Position numbers and translations under genes: made by a program. Shown here piece after piece: positions 37,133 through 50,494 of a stretch of 64,000 bases of DNA; position 1 is the stretch's first letter; each line of letters starts with the position of its first letter. The notes below the pieces were generated by a model. The model was not told where the DNA came from. It did no database searches and saw nothing but the letters and a program-made list of their open reading frames with translations. Origin of the DNA: Nautilus pompilius (Eukaryota; Mollusca; Cephalopoda; Nautilida; Nautilidae); the NCBI GenBank assembly GCA_018389105.1, contig JACATO010000311.1, forward strand, positions 2,500,001 through 2,564,000, read 5' to 3'.

Positions 37133-38829
37133 CTGCAAGCAATAATGGAGCCTCTGTACAACACATATGGCACAATCTGTTATCTGCAGTCACCTGGTTC
37201 TGATCATTCTGCAGTGCTGCCACAAATTCTAATCTGGACCTGAGAAAAACTTTAGAATGCACTTTTTAGAAAAAATTTCTCTAAAATAAAGCTTCAATCC
37301 ATGTAAACTTGCATGCATACTCCAGAATTACCATTAACAATTTAAAGTATTAATAAAACAGTTGCGTGTTACTTATACTGACAGGATTCATCCAAACATT
37401 TTTTTCTTCTTTTAATTTTTCATTTCTATACTGTCTCATGTAGTGAAATCCACAGGAACTAGATAACAATAGAAACAAACCAAACTATTAATTAAAAGAA
37501 AAAAGATCAATTAAATTTTAATACAAAAAATCAAATAAAAAAAAATGTGTAAAATGTCTAAAAAGGTAATTGCATATAAATAACTTTTTAATCCTATTTA
37601 AACCAACAAATCTTAGACTTAAGTCTTTTATATAACCTGTTCATGAATACATTTATATACTCCCATATCAAACAATACTGGATAGATAGATAGATAGATA
37701 ATGTAAAGACAAACATACTGTTTAGAATAATGGGTTTCACATTTGGTTTCTCAGCCAACAATGATAGTCCAAAAATTAACATCATATCAAGAGTAAAACC
37801 TATGAAGTGCTATCTTGGATACTGAATATCTTGGTGATTTGAAAAATATGGACTTAAATGTCTTTGTTAACAACACTTGAGAACTGAATTCTGTTATTAG
37901 CACCAATCAACAGTTGTTTCTAGTGCAATCATTAAAATAGAAAACATCATCAAGAAGACCATCACTTAGCAACTGGTCAAAATGGAGAAATGATACAGAA
38001 TAGGCATTAAGATGTGATCACTGATTACAGATAAAATGACTAAAAGAGAATCCTCGATTTATGCAATCTAAGATATTTGGGGTAAAACGCCAAATTAAAA
38101 TCTAAGTCTTTGATCATCAGAATTACAAGCAGCAATAAATGGCAGTGGGTAATTACTCTTTGACTAAACTACAGTGTGCACACATGCACACATACATAGC
38201 ACAACTGTAAGTGTGTAGATTAAAGAATAGATATAGATTTGAAAAATAATACTAATAAAACAAATTGGCTAGTTTGTGAGTTGAAGAGAAGCATTTTCAG
38301 TATTTCTATTGACTCAGCTAAGAAAATTATGGACCAATCTTGCACATGTGTTATGTTGTGCTTAAGTTTATAAAATTAATACTATTCCACAAAACGTAAA
38401 TGATCATGCAGAGGACAAACACAATCATACACCAGAGTTAAGGGGGAAGATTATGATGTAACATAAATTGAGTAAAATACTTTTCTTAAGGAACATTAAC
38501 TTTATTTCAAATCTTTATATCTGCACTGAACTAAAGAATGCTATTGAAGTAAATAATTATATAAAACTTATAGAAAATATCAAACTATTTACATTTAATA
38601 ATGCATCCAAGAGATGTGTACCTAAATTAAATCACCAGTGCTGTAGAGACTTCTGTGGTTTTGAAAACAAAAAACATAAAAACTCAGTATAAAGTAAATT
38701 TTTAAGTATCTTTGATAAGTTCATAATCTCCAAAGTTTGTATTTATGCAGATAGAGTTTAAAGCTACATTAAAAGATATTGTATTTTTCCTCAATGTTTA
38801 AAACAGAAAAGGAGAGCAATTATGCATAC
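37133..38829 (-). other. Intron 4 (1.7 kb)
   Basis: From the exon 4 donor GAT|GTATGC to the exon 5 acceptor TTGCAG|GTT. AT-rich; apart from a GATA microsatellite at 37681-37701 I see no element in it. Confidence 0.85.
37681..37701. repeat. (GATA)n microsatellite
   Basis: Five perfect GATA units. Confidence 0.9.
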
Positions 38830-38958
38830 ATCATGAACAACATCCAAAACATGTTCTGCTGCCTCAGAGTAGTCAGCTTTGGCTGTGATAGAATTGTTGC
38901 TGCTAGATGTCACCGGTGTCTGCAGAGTATCCAGCAATGCTTTTCCATCAGCACAAAC
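38830..38958 (-). CDS. trio: TRIO/Kalirin-type RhoGEF, internal exon 4 of 8 (spectrin repeat, variable loop)
   Basis: Encodes 43 residues: VCADGKALLDTLQTP, a serine/asparagine-rich loop (VTSSSNNS), then ADYSEAAEHVLDVVHD. It matches TRIO SQDGKALLDVLQRP...ATANYSKAVHQVLDVVHE. It does not stand out as a long ORF because it has no Met at the edge and is split by introns; I found it by looking for the missing part of the repeat between exons 3 and 5. The acceptor is TTTCTTTCTAG|GTT and the donor GAT|GTATGC; both ends are phase 0. The loop differs in sequence from vertebrate TRIO, as expected for the exposed, proline/serine-containing segment in this repeat. Confidence 0.92.
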
Positions 38959-41900
38959 CTAGAAAGAAAAAAAAGAAAGAAAATTATGGTTTTCAAAACT
39001 GCTTCCTTAAGTAAACTCAACACCATAACTGAACAAATCTGTAGTGGTTTCATCTGGCTACAAAGTAAATGATAACAATTTAGTTTCATTTTTGTAATAA
39101 AAACAAAAATTATCATTTCACAACAGCATATCATTATATATTGGCAAGTCTAAATTTGAAAAAAAAAAAAATTTTTTTTTTCACAACATTTACAGTTGGA
39201 GTATACCATATAAACTTCAAAATGAGCATCAAACATCAGTGATTACAAAAACAAAAATAGCATTCCCAATTCCCACAATGCAATTCTACAAAACCCAACC
39301 CCATACTAAACATGGGCACAAGCCTCCCTTTCTTTTAATATTATTGCAATTGTAACGTTCAAGGTATATACCATCAACTCTGGTGCAGTACATAAGTCAA
39401 GATGTGCTACTACTAAATAGCTTGACTGGTTACATAGCCACAAAAAGACTATCAATGCTTTACTAACTGCAGACAAAACAAGTCATTTTACAAAAGTTAT
39501 ACATCATTTTATATACCTGTAAAAAAAACAAAACAAAAACAATTGTTCCCATATAGTGATTGTTGCTTCAGTCCAAATAATAATAGTCTAATAATTAGCA
39601 TTTCTCCCAAGATCTTCATTTAAGATGCATACAAGTATATTAAACAAACCAACTTCCTCACGTATTAAAACATTATAATTTTAGATTTTTTAAACATTTT
39701 TACATATCCCAGTAATCATGTTTTTTTTTTTTTCTTTTTAAGTTTTAAAAAGGAAGAGATCTCCAGTTACTGGAGACTGGCTACAAACATTGGTCAATGA
39801 ACTATTTCCATGTAATTGGAAGGTATATGTCTGTGTATATGGAAACAGTAGATAGAAACAGCATTATAAGCTGCAGATTGTTTGTAGCCACATTCTTAGG
39901 AATATCACTCCTGTCATCACTGGTGGCAGTCCCCATCTTCTTATGTACCTGTGGGATTGTTTTGTATTTCAGATCAAAAGTCAAAAAATAGCTATGCCAG
40001 AAATCTTGGAAAGGCCAAGCCATATTTCTTAATACTCCTTTATGATTTCCATGGCTAATTCATTTTCTTTAATTTCTACTTCCACGTATTTTTTGGATCA
40101 TACATATGCATTTTCAGCAGATGTGCTTAGTTATCAAGTTGATATTGATAACTTGTATATCTCTACACTAACATGGCAAAAATTATTATTTCACCCAAAA
40201 TAATTCTGATTGTAAGTTTAATTATATCATGGAATGTGTTGTTTATGCATTGTTTTGATTTGTTTTTGATTAATCAAGAGGAAACTGCAAAGTATATACT
40301 GAAGTTCCCATCTCTATTTCATCTCCACAAAAACTGACACTACATTAAGAGTGCATGTTTAGTACAAAGGGCCTATAAAAATCAAACCAATCTCTGATTG
40401 ACTTGACTTTTTTTTTCAGATGCATTATTGCATTGTAACACGCACAATCAACATTTAGTAGTAGTGCAATCATTTTGGCAGCCACTAAGCAAACATTCCC
40501 TTCAAAAGGAAAACACTTTCTGAAAAGATAAAACCATGAGGTTAGTTAATACAGCAATGAGAGAGAAAAATTCTCATATAAACAAAGGAAAGGCAAAAAA
40601 TAAGAGGTGAGTGAAAACATTCTGAAGAGCAGCAGGCACCATAAAGTAAAATATTCCCCTCTGGAGAAAACCAATCCTCATTACAAGAGATCTGATGTCT
40701 GCTGCATGGTGAAATCTATGTACCAACATGTCATATTCTTTTTTTCTATGAATTGTTTCATGGTGGTCATGTCAAGTGGTATCAGACATAGCATAAAAAC
40801 CATGAAAGTACCTTTACAAGTAACAATGAAATTTTCAAAAAAAAAAAAAAAAAAATTTTCAATTTTTATGTTCAGTATGGATCCCCATCTTTAACAGGCT
40901 GAAACTCAAGAACATTAATAGGTGGTCAAATATATTCAAACCAGCTGACTTCTCATTCAACCACCATATAATTTTTTTAAAAATTTGTTTTAATTCATTA
41001 GCAAGCAATCTAAAAATACATGTGTTATAAATAAATAATATGCTTTATACATTTGGATGAGAGAGTATAAAGTGAGAAATATTCCCTGATAATGTTCCAT
41101 TAGCATTTTACAGAATTTTTACCAGTGGACATGGAAATGCAGAAAGTAACAGCATCCAGATAGTTTAGAATAGCTGGAAAATATTTCTATATTATTACAG
41201 TAGACAAGGAAGCTTGCTCCAGGATGGAAGGGTGTTACCTCCATCACCAGATTTTCCAACAAAAAGCCTAGGAGAATTTAACAAAATTAACAATATCAGG
41301 CAGGCAGGCTCCTGCTAAATTCCAGAAACATGGCAGCTCTGAATTTACTGATTCCCCCTCCATTTTGTTTTTAAATAAAAACAAAAAAATAAATGTTGCA
41401 GCTACTTGATTTCTTTCTTCACTCTGACTAGCCAAGGATGTGAATGTGGCATCATGATATCTAGTTACATATCTGTTCAGATAACACCAGAAAACAGTTA
41501 TCTTAGCCAAAGTTGCTTCCACATTCCAAATTATTCAGTTTTTTTGTATATGATTTTGAGAAATTGTAAAAAGAAATAAACAAAATATCCATGCCCATTG
41601 TTTTATTGTTGGAAGTCTGATCACTGCTGGTTTCTTTTTCACAAACACTTGAGAATGAAATGTCTCTGCAGTGGGTTAAACAAAATACCAAAGGTTTCCT
41701 GTCTCAAAGTTTATTCTAATAAAGCTGGACACAGTTTCTCAAATTTTTTTTAAAAATTAAATGAACATCACAGCTGCTGCTGCTGCAGTATTATTTAAAT
41801 GTGCACAATCTTTAAAGTATAAACTGCATTCCTCAGAAAAAGAAAACACAACCATATTTTTGGCAGTTTGTTGTGTTTTTTGTTTTGATTTTGCATACTA

Positions 41901-43764
41901 AGTTTGAAAGAATAAGTTTTCTGCCAAACTTTATATCTAACTGACAGACAATAATAGCAATTTTTAAAAAACCGAGAACTACTCATTAGTTTCCTATATA
42001 TATGTATATATAAATATATATATAATTTTTTTTTCTGTTGTGTCATTACCAATTTTCTTTTTCCTTGCCATAGGCTTTCCACCCACCTAAGTCTGACCCT
42101 CTCTGCCAATAATTACATATCGTACAATGTCTACTCACTCAAACTGCTTACTGGAAATCAGCCTTGATCAAATTAAAGAAATAGTATATCCTTTCAATGA
42201 AGATGGCATCAGAATCAGTGGATTATTTTATCCAGAGATACAACCAAATTCAAGTCAGTCAGTCAGTTCTGGCTTTGTTAACTAAGCCTAACATCAGTAA
42301 CAGGAAGATACAAAGAGAGCATGTTTCCTCAGCCACTTAGTTGCTGCTTCCATTCTTGACTTGGTGATAGCTCAAAAATACATCCCGCCTATTTAACCCT
42401 TTTTTTGTTGAGATTTCCATTCTTCATTTTGATTGCACTGTTCTTACTAATTATTTGCAAACCTTAGAAATAAGTGATTGGCATTTTATATTATCCAAAA
42501 TAAGAAATGTTTCAAAAACCACTTATTTTCATTTGAAGTTTTTCTCCCATTGTATTTCACCCAGTTCAATGATTTAACCTTCTCTATACCATCTGAATTG
42601 TATTTACATCTGACTACCTTTCAAATATGTATTTCTCAGCACAAGTAAGGACATAGGAGCCATGATGCAAAAACCTTCCTCATTAACAACTCTTTCAAGC
42701 AAAAAATTCTTATCACTCCAAACTTGTGTTTTGCATTATTAGTGGGTTAACTAAACATGCAGCCAGTTCAATACAAATACTAACTAGTGCAAGTAAGGTA
42801 TAAATTAATGTGGTTTGAAAAAAAGTCAAAGATCAGATGGTAAAGCTAAAATTGGAAGCAAAAAATTAACATTACTAAAATAAAATATATATTTTACACC
42901 AGTTACATAGACTTAAGTAGTATCATGTAAGTTACACATTCAACATCACTACTAATGTAACACAGACAGGAATAATATTGTTGCTTCCATATTATCTATG
43001 AGCTGAAAGATATCCCATAGAGATTTTTGTCCCTATCTCCTTGCTGTTCAATTACCCAGATGTTTTGGCAAACAAGCACCATGCCAATCTACTGCCAATG
43101 GTATGTATTCCTAAAAGGTAGGCTTTTACCAGGCTAATGAAATGTACAGTAACTACCATTTTTTGAGGCTTGACAGCATTTCAGTTTTCCAAAAAATCTC
43201 AGTGCTCACATTAAAGAGGGGGGATCAGTGGCAGCTATCTTCAGATCAAACCACCAACTTTTGAAATAGGAGAGCTCCTGTAAACTTGGAATTTTTTCAG
43301 ACATCCCCCTTTATCCTTGTTTAAGCAAATTGTTAGTGTCTGGTAATGCTAGCATGTAATCTGACATCAGTTTACTTGATACCTGTCAGTTCAGCAGAAG
43401 ATAATGGATGAGCTGACATTGATATTAAATCATACTGAGACATCCAGCTGAAACCAGCACCAAGATAGTAATGCAGTCCTCAAGCAGATGTCAAATTGAA
43501 CTGACTCCTTCCCATTCATTAACCGACTGGGTCATATTTGTAGCTTATGAAACAGATCATTAGAATTTCATACCTCTTATACTAAAGAAGTGCATGGGTA
43601 AAGGTCAGTTTGAATACAGATTAGTCAAACCCCACATATAGGATTCCCACATGCTGATTTATTATATTATTATAATGAAGTCATCTCATGAAAGAGACAA
43701 GCATTCCAATCTGTACAGATTACTATTACTTACTAAACAGTCTGATTATCTCCCATAACACAAA

Positions 43765-44020
43765 GGAGCATTGTAAATTAGTAGACAGTAGTGTATGTGC
43801 ATAACAAGTGAGAGGACCTTGATTCAATCCCTGGACAGGGCAAAACCTTAGACAATTTTCCTTACTCTAACTGCATCTGCTTACCTATTAGTAAGTAGGT
43901 ACTTGGCTGTTAGCAAATAGGTGGATCACTTTCCAGAGTAACGGTTCTGCCTGTACAAGTAGTACGTTGTCTGGTCTTCCTAAGTGTGAAGGCAGCAGCT
44001 CTCACACTATAAACAAATTC
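43765..44020 (+). repeat. Possible second SINE type (tRNA-like head)
   Basis: AGTAGACAGTAGTGTATGTG, then ACAAGTGAGAGGACCTTGAT and TCAATCCCTGGACAGGG, resemble a tRNA-like A box and a B box (TTGATTCAATCC). The body (AAGTAGGTACTTGGCTGTTA, TTCCAGAGTAACGGTTCTGC) is unlike the main SINE family here. Limits are approximate; no target-site duplication was found. Confidence 0.4.
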
Positions 44021-46519
44021 ACAGACCCAGATGTTTGCATGTAAGTCAGTCATGAATGGCCATCTTCAGTTATAAAGAGCAACCATTAATACCATTATAA
44101 TGCATTGCTTAAAGTAGGAAGAATCTATCTGTGACAATTAAATTGGTCTTGGTAAATTTCAATTTAAAAAAAGGAAATAAAGAAAGAAAAAAAAACAGTA
44201 CATTTTAAATTTGCATACCCAAAATAGTTGATAAACTAAAATAAATGATAAGGTTAACAGAGCTAAACATGGAAAAGCAATATGAAAATCTCCAATATCA
44301 CATTTTAAGGTACAAATAATATTATAGAAATAAGCAGGCTACATAAAAACAAGCTTTCTTTAAAATAAATGCTATTTAAAAAGGACTACTTTCTTTGATT
44401 TACAAAAACTTGTACTTTTTATCAAATAACAGACAAAGCAAAAAAAAAAATTTTATTTTTAAAAAATGTCTTTAGCCATCTACCTATGATTAACAGTAAC
44501 AACAGTTAACACCCGTGTATACGCATGCATGTTTAATGATTTATTGCAGACAAGTCCTTGCCCATGATTTAAATCCAAAAATATACTATTTGTTTACTTT
44601 TATGTTGTCTTTCTGATATCTTTTTTTTTAAGTCAACAGTTCCAATTAACCAAGAAACCATGAATTCTACAACAATAATTACTAATTTTTTTTTTTAAAT
44701 GACGCTACCTAATACTTTTTAAGACTCCCACATTTCTGCAGAAACTTTAATATATAAATTAACAAGAAAAAGGTGGCGTATCTCTTACTATCACGAAATC
44801 AACTATTTTTAATTAATTACAGAATGAATTTTTGACAATTTCTTCATCATTTGGCTACATTCGAAAAATGGTTTTAGTTTGATGAAGGGGAAAAACTCTT
44901 CAATGATTAAGCACTTGTAAAAGAGGAGTTACCTCCCTTATTGTCACATTCACGGAGTTTATACAATGTGAAATAGTAAACTTCATCTAAAGCATAAAAT
45001 AAAAGTCAGTCTGATTGTCAGTCTGTGCGCACGAACATATATGTCTGTAAGATAATTGGTAACAAACATACCAATCTCAGAATACATTTTATTTCAATTC
45101 TGTATTTCAGCTAATGGAGAGGAGAGAAAGAATTTTTTTTTTTTTTAAATAGTGTGAATAAGCTTGAAATTGTTTCCAGAAAATCTGTAAACAGAATAGT
45201 TAACATTTTTTTTTTAATATAAATTTACAAAAAATTTCGTTTTCCTTTTCAAAGTACATTCGGATTGTTTATTTTTTTTTATAGTTATGCATAAATAATT
45301 CATTTAGATAACAAGAAAAAAAGTTTTATTGTTATTCAAATAGTTAAAATTGAGAAAATAACTTCGGGTTTGCTCTCTCATCAAAGAGAAGCAGGTCTTA
45401 CATAAGTTTTAATTCTAACAACTTCTACCAGTTATTGAAAAACTAACTTCAGTTTCTCTTCCATTGTTTAGATAAATGTTTCAGCAAGGGAGCCACCCTA
45501 TTACTCTACAATGACTGACCCACAAAAAGCATTAAGCTATTTTTTTTGTTTCTTTTTTAAGCAGAAGAGTTGTAAATAAGTTGTCCCTTGCAAAGGTGCC
45601 ACTGGTTTCTATAGGGATGATCTTGCAGAGAAAGAGAAAAACACACTGGCATGAAAGTGTGCCTTAACTCCAGAGGTCAGGGTTAATAGAACAAGTCTGG
45701 TGAGCAGTGAACTCCCCCCACCCAAACAAAAAAAAAAAAAAAAAAAACTGCTCGTTTTCTTTCCTGTATCTCAGTAAAGAAAAGATTGCTAAACCCCAGA
45801 AATACAACACAGTTAGGAGCTCTCACTTCCTGCTCTAGTATCAAACTGCAGGTTCATTTCAATCTGAAATCCTATACCAGAATTGTAATCAAGAGCAGAA
45901 CACCTTGGAGTCACATGTATCTTTGTCAAGTCCGCCTTTTTTTTTCCAAATAAATTTTAAAAAAAATTAAATAAAAATTAAACAAAACAACAAACGCGTA
46001 AACAGATGAGTGAGCAGCAGCTAAACTTAAACTGTGGTAAGCAAAGTTTCTGTGCAGTCCAGTAATTAAGTTGCTGACTATTTTTACTTCAAACTTCATT
46101 GAATCTCTTTTTGAAATTTTTTTCAACTCTGTACAATATTTACTAACAACATGGGCTAGCTTGCTGGTGTATGTGATATGCATAGTAGGAAAAAGTCAAT
46201 CTAATAAGTTCTCAAAATTTTATGCCAATGGGCATGAGGTCAGTAGTACACATTCCGTGAGTGATTTTGACCCTACAAATAACAGTGATACAGCAGAAAA
46301 TGTGAGCCTTTGTTACACTCAGTTCTAAACTGATCACAAAGACTCCCATCAGCTTAAAGACTTGATATGAAATAGAATCCAGACCACAATATTTCTGATT
46401 TAAAAGATCTTTTAAACATTCTTCAAAATGTATCTATTAACTTAAAGATATTTGACATAAATTCAAATTTTCTCCTTGTCATGTACATAAATAAAATAAA
46501 AACTGTAAATTTTTAATGT

Positions 46520-47880
46520 TCTGAATGGTTTTTGAGCTTTTCTCTCACATTAAACTCCATGATGTTGCTGAGACCCACTGCTGCACTTATTGCTGTGCAG
46601 TCTGGATAGCACAAGTCACTGATACACATCTGCTGATCCCAGTGACTCTGCCAACAGCTAGACCAAGCCAAGTAAGACCCTTACCACTGGTGCTGTGGCT
46701 TAGTGAGTAGTACTTCTAAATGAAGGCTTACCAGTCCTCTGTGGCCTACTTCCCTGAGCCAATGGTAGGTAAAGTTATAAAATAATCAGTGACTGACCAC
46801 AACTTTCTGCTCCTGCCAGTAGGTCATGCCTGTTTGAAGTCTACCTGTTAATGCCCCACCCAAAGGTAAATGGCCCTCAGGCATTAAGTTACTCCACAAC
46901 ATGCAGCTGGGTATACCTACAGTTGCATCAATCCCCACCAGCAAAACAAGCCCAGTCAACTTCTGCCATCTCCAGAGACCTCTAACTGAATGCAAAGCAG
47001 CTGACCCAGGAAAATGTCACAGGCCTTCCTGAAGGCAATCACCTTTGAGTTACACCCACTGTGCCAGTACCTGAGATCTCTTGTAGACAACGAAACAGAG
47101 CAGAGGCTTAAAACAGTCAAGTCCTAGATTATAGGAGAACAAGTGAGTTTGTCCAGTAGGCATCATCAGGGAGCCACAAGGATAGGTGGTGCACAGCAGC
47201 TCAGATCTTAGATCATCAAAAATGGGGAACAAAATGTAAGAAAGAAAGAAAGCAGTTGAATGATGCAGAGCAGAGGGAATGGTTAAAGGAGAGGAACTCC
47301 AGGATATCAGTCTCAGGCAGAAGTATCAGGCAAGGTAGCAAAGTGTGCTGTGAATGGTCAAAGGTACAACAGGACTGATCATGTCGATTCAGAGCTAAAG
47401 TGAAGGCCTTTGAAGATGCCTTATAAAGGGAAGTCAGTAACACTATGGTTGTGCTCCTAACAAATGGGTAAGGTCAAGAGAAAGTAATCACAACTTTGTA
47501 GAAACTTGAGGAAGCAACTGAAGTTGTATACATTCCAAGACAGTGACATACAGTACAATAAGAGAGCAGTCCAGACTGCTGGCAATGCACAACATTTGGA
47601 GAGCTGGAGTAGGAACCATCAGATAGGCTTACCCATTTTGGACAGAATTATAAGGAGAAGAACAGGAGAAGCAAGCAAACATGCGGTCAACCCTGAGGTT
47701 GCAAGAGAAGTGATGGAAATACTTGGATGGTGCCAGATGCAAACTCTGGCAAAGTGATCAACATATCTTCAACAAGCATTAGCTTAGAGTAATTACCAGG
47801 AGCCACCTGAGGAAGTCTCTAGCGAGAGGAGACTGGAGCATCTGGAGGAGCTATACAGCTCTAGCATTGCACTCCATTAT
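46520..47880. other. Relatively GC-rich unidentified block, probable old repeat
   Basis: By eye this stretch has clearly fewer A/T homopolymers and more G/C than its flanks. It has an A-box-like TGGCTTAGTGAGTAGTACTT at 46695 and several open frames (46786-46995 minus, 47216-47443 minus, 47506-47757 plus) without a domain I can recognise. A decayed retroelement or composite repeat is the likeliest explanation; I could not identify it. Confidence 0.4.
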
Positions 47881-48205
47881 CCCCACTTTGTTTTGAAAGA
47901 ATTAACAGTCAATCTATAGAGTATGCAATGTTCATGATGTTGCCAACTTAGAGAGAACCTAAAACATTTAAAACTTTGATTTACCTAAAAAGAAATCTAA
48001 AAGAGTTTATGCAATGATGTTTTACTCTTCATGAGTGAGAGTTTGGAAGCTATTTTTTTTGTGCATCTACTGCCTTAACATTAAAGAAAGATATACTCAG
48101 AGCAAAAATCACAACAGTGCACATAGAAAGAGGCATCCACTAGGAACAACCTGATGATGGTAACAGGAAAATATTGCTGAAATGTTTGGTCATTAGTTAA
48201 TGTAG

Positions 48206-48249
<44 letters not shown>
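48206..48249. repeat. (CTA)n microsatellite
   Basis: About 14-15 uninterrupted CTA/ACT units, followed by GTGGCAGG and a further ACTACTACT at 48303-48311. It creates artefactual poly-Val and poly-Ser open frames on the minus strand. Confidence 0.95.
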
Positions 48250-48299
48250 GTGGCAGGAAATAAGACAACCACCCTTAGGGCAGTTGTTGGCCCAGGAGG

Positions 48300-48515
48300 A
48301 GACTACTACTGAACTGCTATGGTTGAGAGCCCACGTTTGAATTCTAGACTTGTTCTGGTTTGGCATAGCTTTCCAGCAAGGTTTCTTCTTCACCAGCTGG
48401 CTATCCTCCCACATCTAAAAATTGAGAGTTCTGGTAGAGTTTTCTGGATATGTGATGCAGTTCCCATGGGTAACTTTTGCTGGCTTGCATCTTGACTACT
48501 GCTCTCAAAACCCCT
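48300..48515 (+). repeat. tRNA-derived SINE next to exon 3 donor
   Basis: Same family as 31688-32025: B-box-like GTTTGAATTCTAG at 48334, then TTTGGCATAGCTTTCCAGCA, CTTCTTCACCAGCTGGCTAT, CCTCCCACATCTAAAAATTG, TTCTGGTAGAGTTTTCTGGA, CATGGGTAACTTTTGCTGGC and TTGCATCTTGACTACTGCTC. Homology ends about 26 bp before the exon 3 splice donor (GT complement at 48540-48541). It is antisense to the host transcript. Confidence 0.75.
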
Positions 48516-48541
48516 CCCACCCAACTCAACTGCCCTCTTAC

Positions 48542-48673
48542 CTCAGCATATGCCTGGCTGATGGTCTCAATCAAGGTCTGATGCTGTTGCAGTGCTTCTT
48601 CCAACTCTTTGATATAAGATGGGATCTGCGGGCTTTCACATGCCAACCTCCATTCATTTACCTGATCGAGATA
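48542..48673 (-). CDS. trio: TRIO/Kalirin-type RhoGEF, internal exon 3 of 8 (spectrin repeat)
   Basis: Encodes 44 residues from YLDQVNEWRLACESPQIPSY to TISQAYAE. It corresponds to the TRIO segment FLSGVDAWCKMC...LYEQVTQAYTE, the first part of the next spectrin repeat, including a helix A Trp (NEW). The acceptor is TTTACTTTCAG|TAT and the donor GAG|GTAAGA; both ends are phase 0. The reading frame stays open for a few codons into intron 3, but the next conserved residues (VCADGKALLD) sit on exon 4, which fixes this donor. A SINE copy in the opposite orientation ends only about 26 bp into the downstream intron, so the donor side of this exon is closely hemmed by a repeat. Confidence 0.94.
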
Positions 48674-49421
48674 CTGAAAGTAAACAGACAGACAATGCAT
48701 CAAACCAAGCCAGAAGTTTATGGATAGGTTGTTTTTTTTTGTGTGTGTTAATTCTGCATTTGTTAATTATTTGCAAATAAAATGCACAAATGCCTACCAC
48801 AAAAGATGGATATAACACAACTATGAATAGATGGCAAATCATGTCAACAAATATATAAAAATGCTGAAATATTAATCTGTTTAAAACAAACATTTTACAG
48901 ATTCTCTTAAATGTAGGTAATGTTAGACATAAATAAATGGCCAGGTTCATCTGCTTGTCTGCCTTAGTTGGTGTTGTATTAGAATCAAATGTATTTTCAA
49001 GCAAATGAAAAATGTATCATCATGCCAAAGTAATTCTATGGTGATGTGGTTGTGTCATACACCAGCAACTAGATCAGAGATAACCCTATTGAGGAAGCAT
49101 AGTGCTACAGTTCATCACCTATGTGACCAGATGACGACTGAAGACTTCAAGATATTGGGAAAAATGTTTGTGGTAGCACGAAGAAAATGGGAACACAAAA
49201 CAAGACGTTTTCTAGCCATACCTCTCTCTCTCCCAAACACTATCTGAACTTGGTGATGATATGTGCCAGAAATGACTATAGTAAGAGTAGAGATATTTCA
49301 ACAGCAGGTGCAAAAGAGAATTCACATGAAAATGAAAAAAAAATTATACCAACCACCACCAATCTGCATCTTTAGCAACTAAACAATCATTTTAATGGCT
49401 GTTTTTTTTTTTTTAACCTAC
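48674..49421 (-). other. Intron 2 (748 bp)
   Basis: From the exon 2 donor CAG|GTAGG to the exon 3 acceptor TACTTTCAG|TAT. The shortest intron in the window; AT-rich, with no recognisable element. Confidence 0.9.
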
Positions 49422-49613
49422 CTGTTCTGCTCTCTTGTGAAAGACAACAGACATGCTTAACACAGTGCTGCGGTCGTCCACAGCTGCTTCTAGCGTCTTC
49501 CACTCACGCTCAAGCTTGCTGGCCTGCAACCGAATGGTGTTGGAGGCAAAATGGCCAGCTTCACACAGCCTTTGCGCAACACCTAGAATCCGGTTGATAT
49601 TCATGAACATTTC
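49422..49613 (-). CDS. trio: TRIO/Kalirin-type RhoGEF, internal exon 2 of 8 (spectrin repeat)
   Basis: Encodes 64 residues starting EMFMNINRILGVAQRLCEAG and ending VVFHKRAEQ. It matches the NINRI...SRLSEAGHYAS...FHQKAEQ region of TRIO/KALRN at high identity. It completes the spectrin repeat begun by exon 1: the rest of helix B, helix C and the linker, with the conserved Trp (EREW) and a DDRST...SVVFH helix. The acceptor is TTGTTTCAG|GAA and the donor CAG|GTAGG; both ends are phase 0. Length is 192 nt, the same as exon 7, and the two translations align without gaps (14 of 64 identical by my count). No stop or frame break is seen. Intron 1 upstream is 12.8 kb; intron 2 downstream is only 748 bp. 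Confidence 0.95.
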
Positions 49614-50494
49614 CTGAAACAATAACAACAATAGTAATTTATTTATATATTTCATGTAAGTTGAACCGTGAACTATCATGTTAAAACTAGACAGGTTGAG
49701 AGTAATCATCTGAACAGGCACCAAATCTGCAGGTTGGCTTTGTATAATAAACTAGCAACTTCCTGTAGAATTATGATGATAGAATAATAAACCAATAAAT
49801 GGCATTGTGCACTTTGCAATATTACTTTAAAAGAAAATAATAAAACACACATCAAAAGCAAGCTCTTAAACAATGCTTTAGCCAGGGTACAATTACATTA
49901 AAACAACAAAATCAGAATTATTTCTGACAATAATTTTCACCTCCTTTATAGATGTGAACAAAATTCCAAAAATTGTATCATGCATTCTCTCTTTAAATTA
50001 ATTCCTTCACAATGTTTCCATGTCAGTTCTTCATTATTTAGACAGCTTGTTGCAGCAACCTATCCCCAGTAGATCAGAACTTTCACTACACCTCTGACTT
50101 AATTAACAGGACAACTTTAATAGTTGGTAGTTCAAAGTGGCACAAACAATGGTAATTTCATCTTCAATAACTTAGTCTATCTTCTAACGTAGAGATTATA
50201 TTCTTTTGAATAATCAATTTATTATAGTGTAGAGCAATGCAAAGTTTAGTTTTCAAAACTTCCTAGAGTAATATGTAGCAAGGCACTTTTCCTCTGCATG
50301 TGTGCACAATCCCCCCCCATTCAGAAATGACAGTTTTTTTTTTTCTGAACTGATGCCATAAGTTTAGTAAACACCTGACTTAAACTAATGAATCTAATCG
50401 ACTAAGATAAGCATTCAAATTAATGTGCTGTGCCACTGGCGGTGTGAACCCTGATCTCAAAAAAGAAAAACAGTTTACATGAAATAAGTAGGGT

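Larger units (their letters stand above)
38959..48541 (-). other. Intron 3 (9.6 kb)
   Basis: From the exon 3 donor GAG|GTAAGA to the exon 4 acceptor TTTCTAG|GTT. It contains a tRNA-like SINE (about 43765-44020), a relatively GC-rich unidentified block (about 46520-47880), the CTA microsatellite and the SINE next to exon 3. The rest (38959-43760 and 44020-46520) is AT-rich with no element I can name. Confidence 0.85.

Noticed and set aside
41771..41786. CTG/CAG triplet run
   Set aside because: Only about five units in an intron; no coding context, and too short to be notable.
48081..48414. Minus-strand frames with poly-Val and poly-Ser runs
   Set aside because: These are translations of the CTA microsatellite, not proteins.
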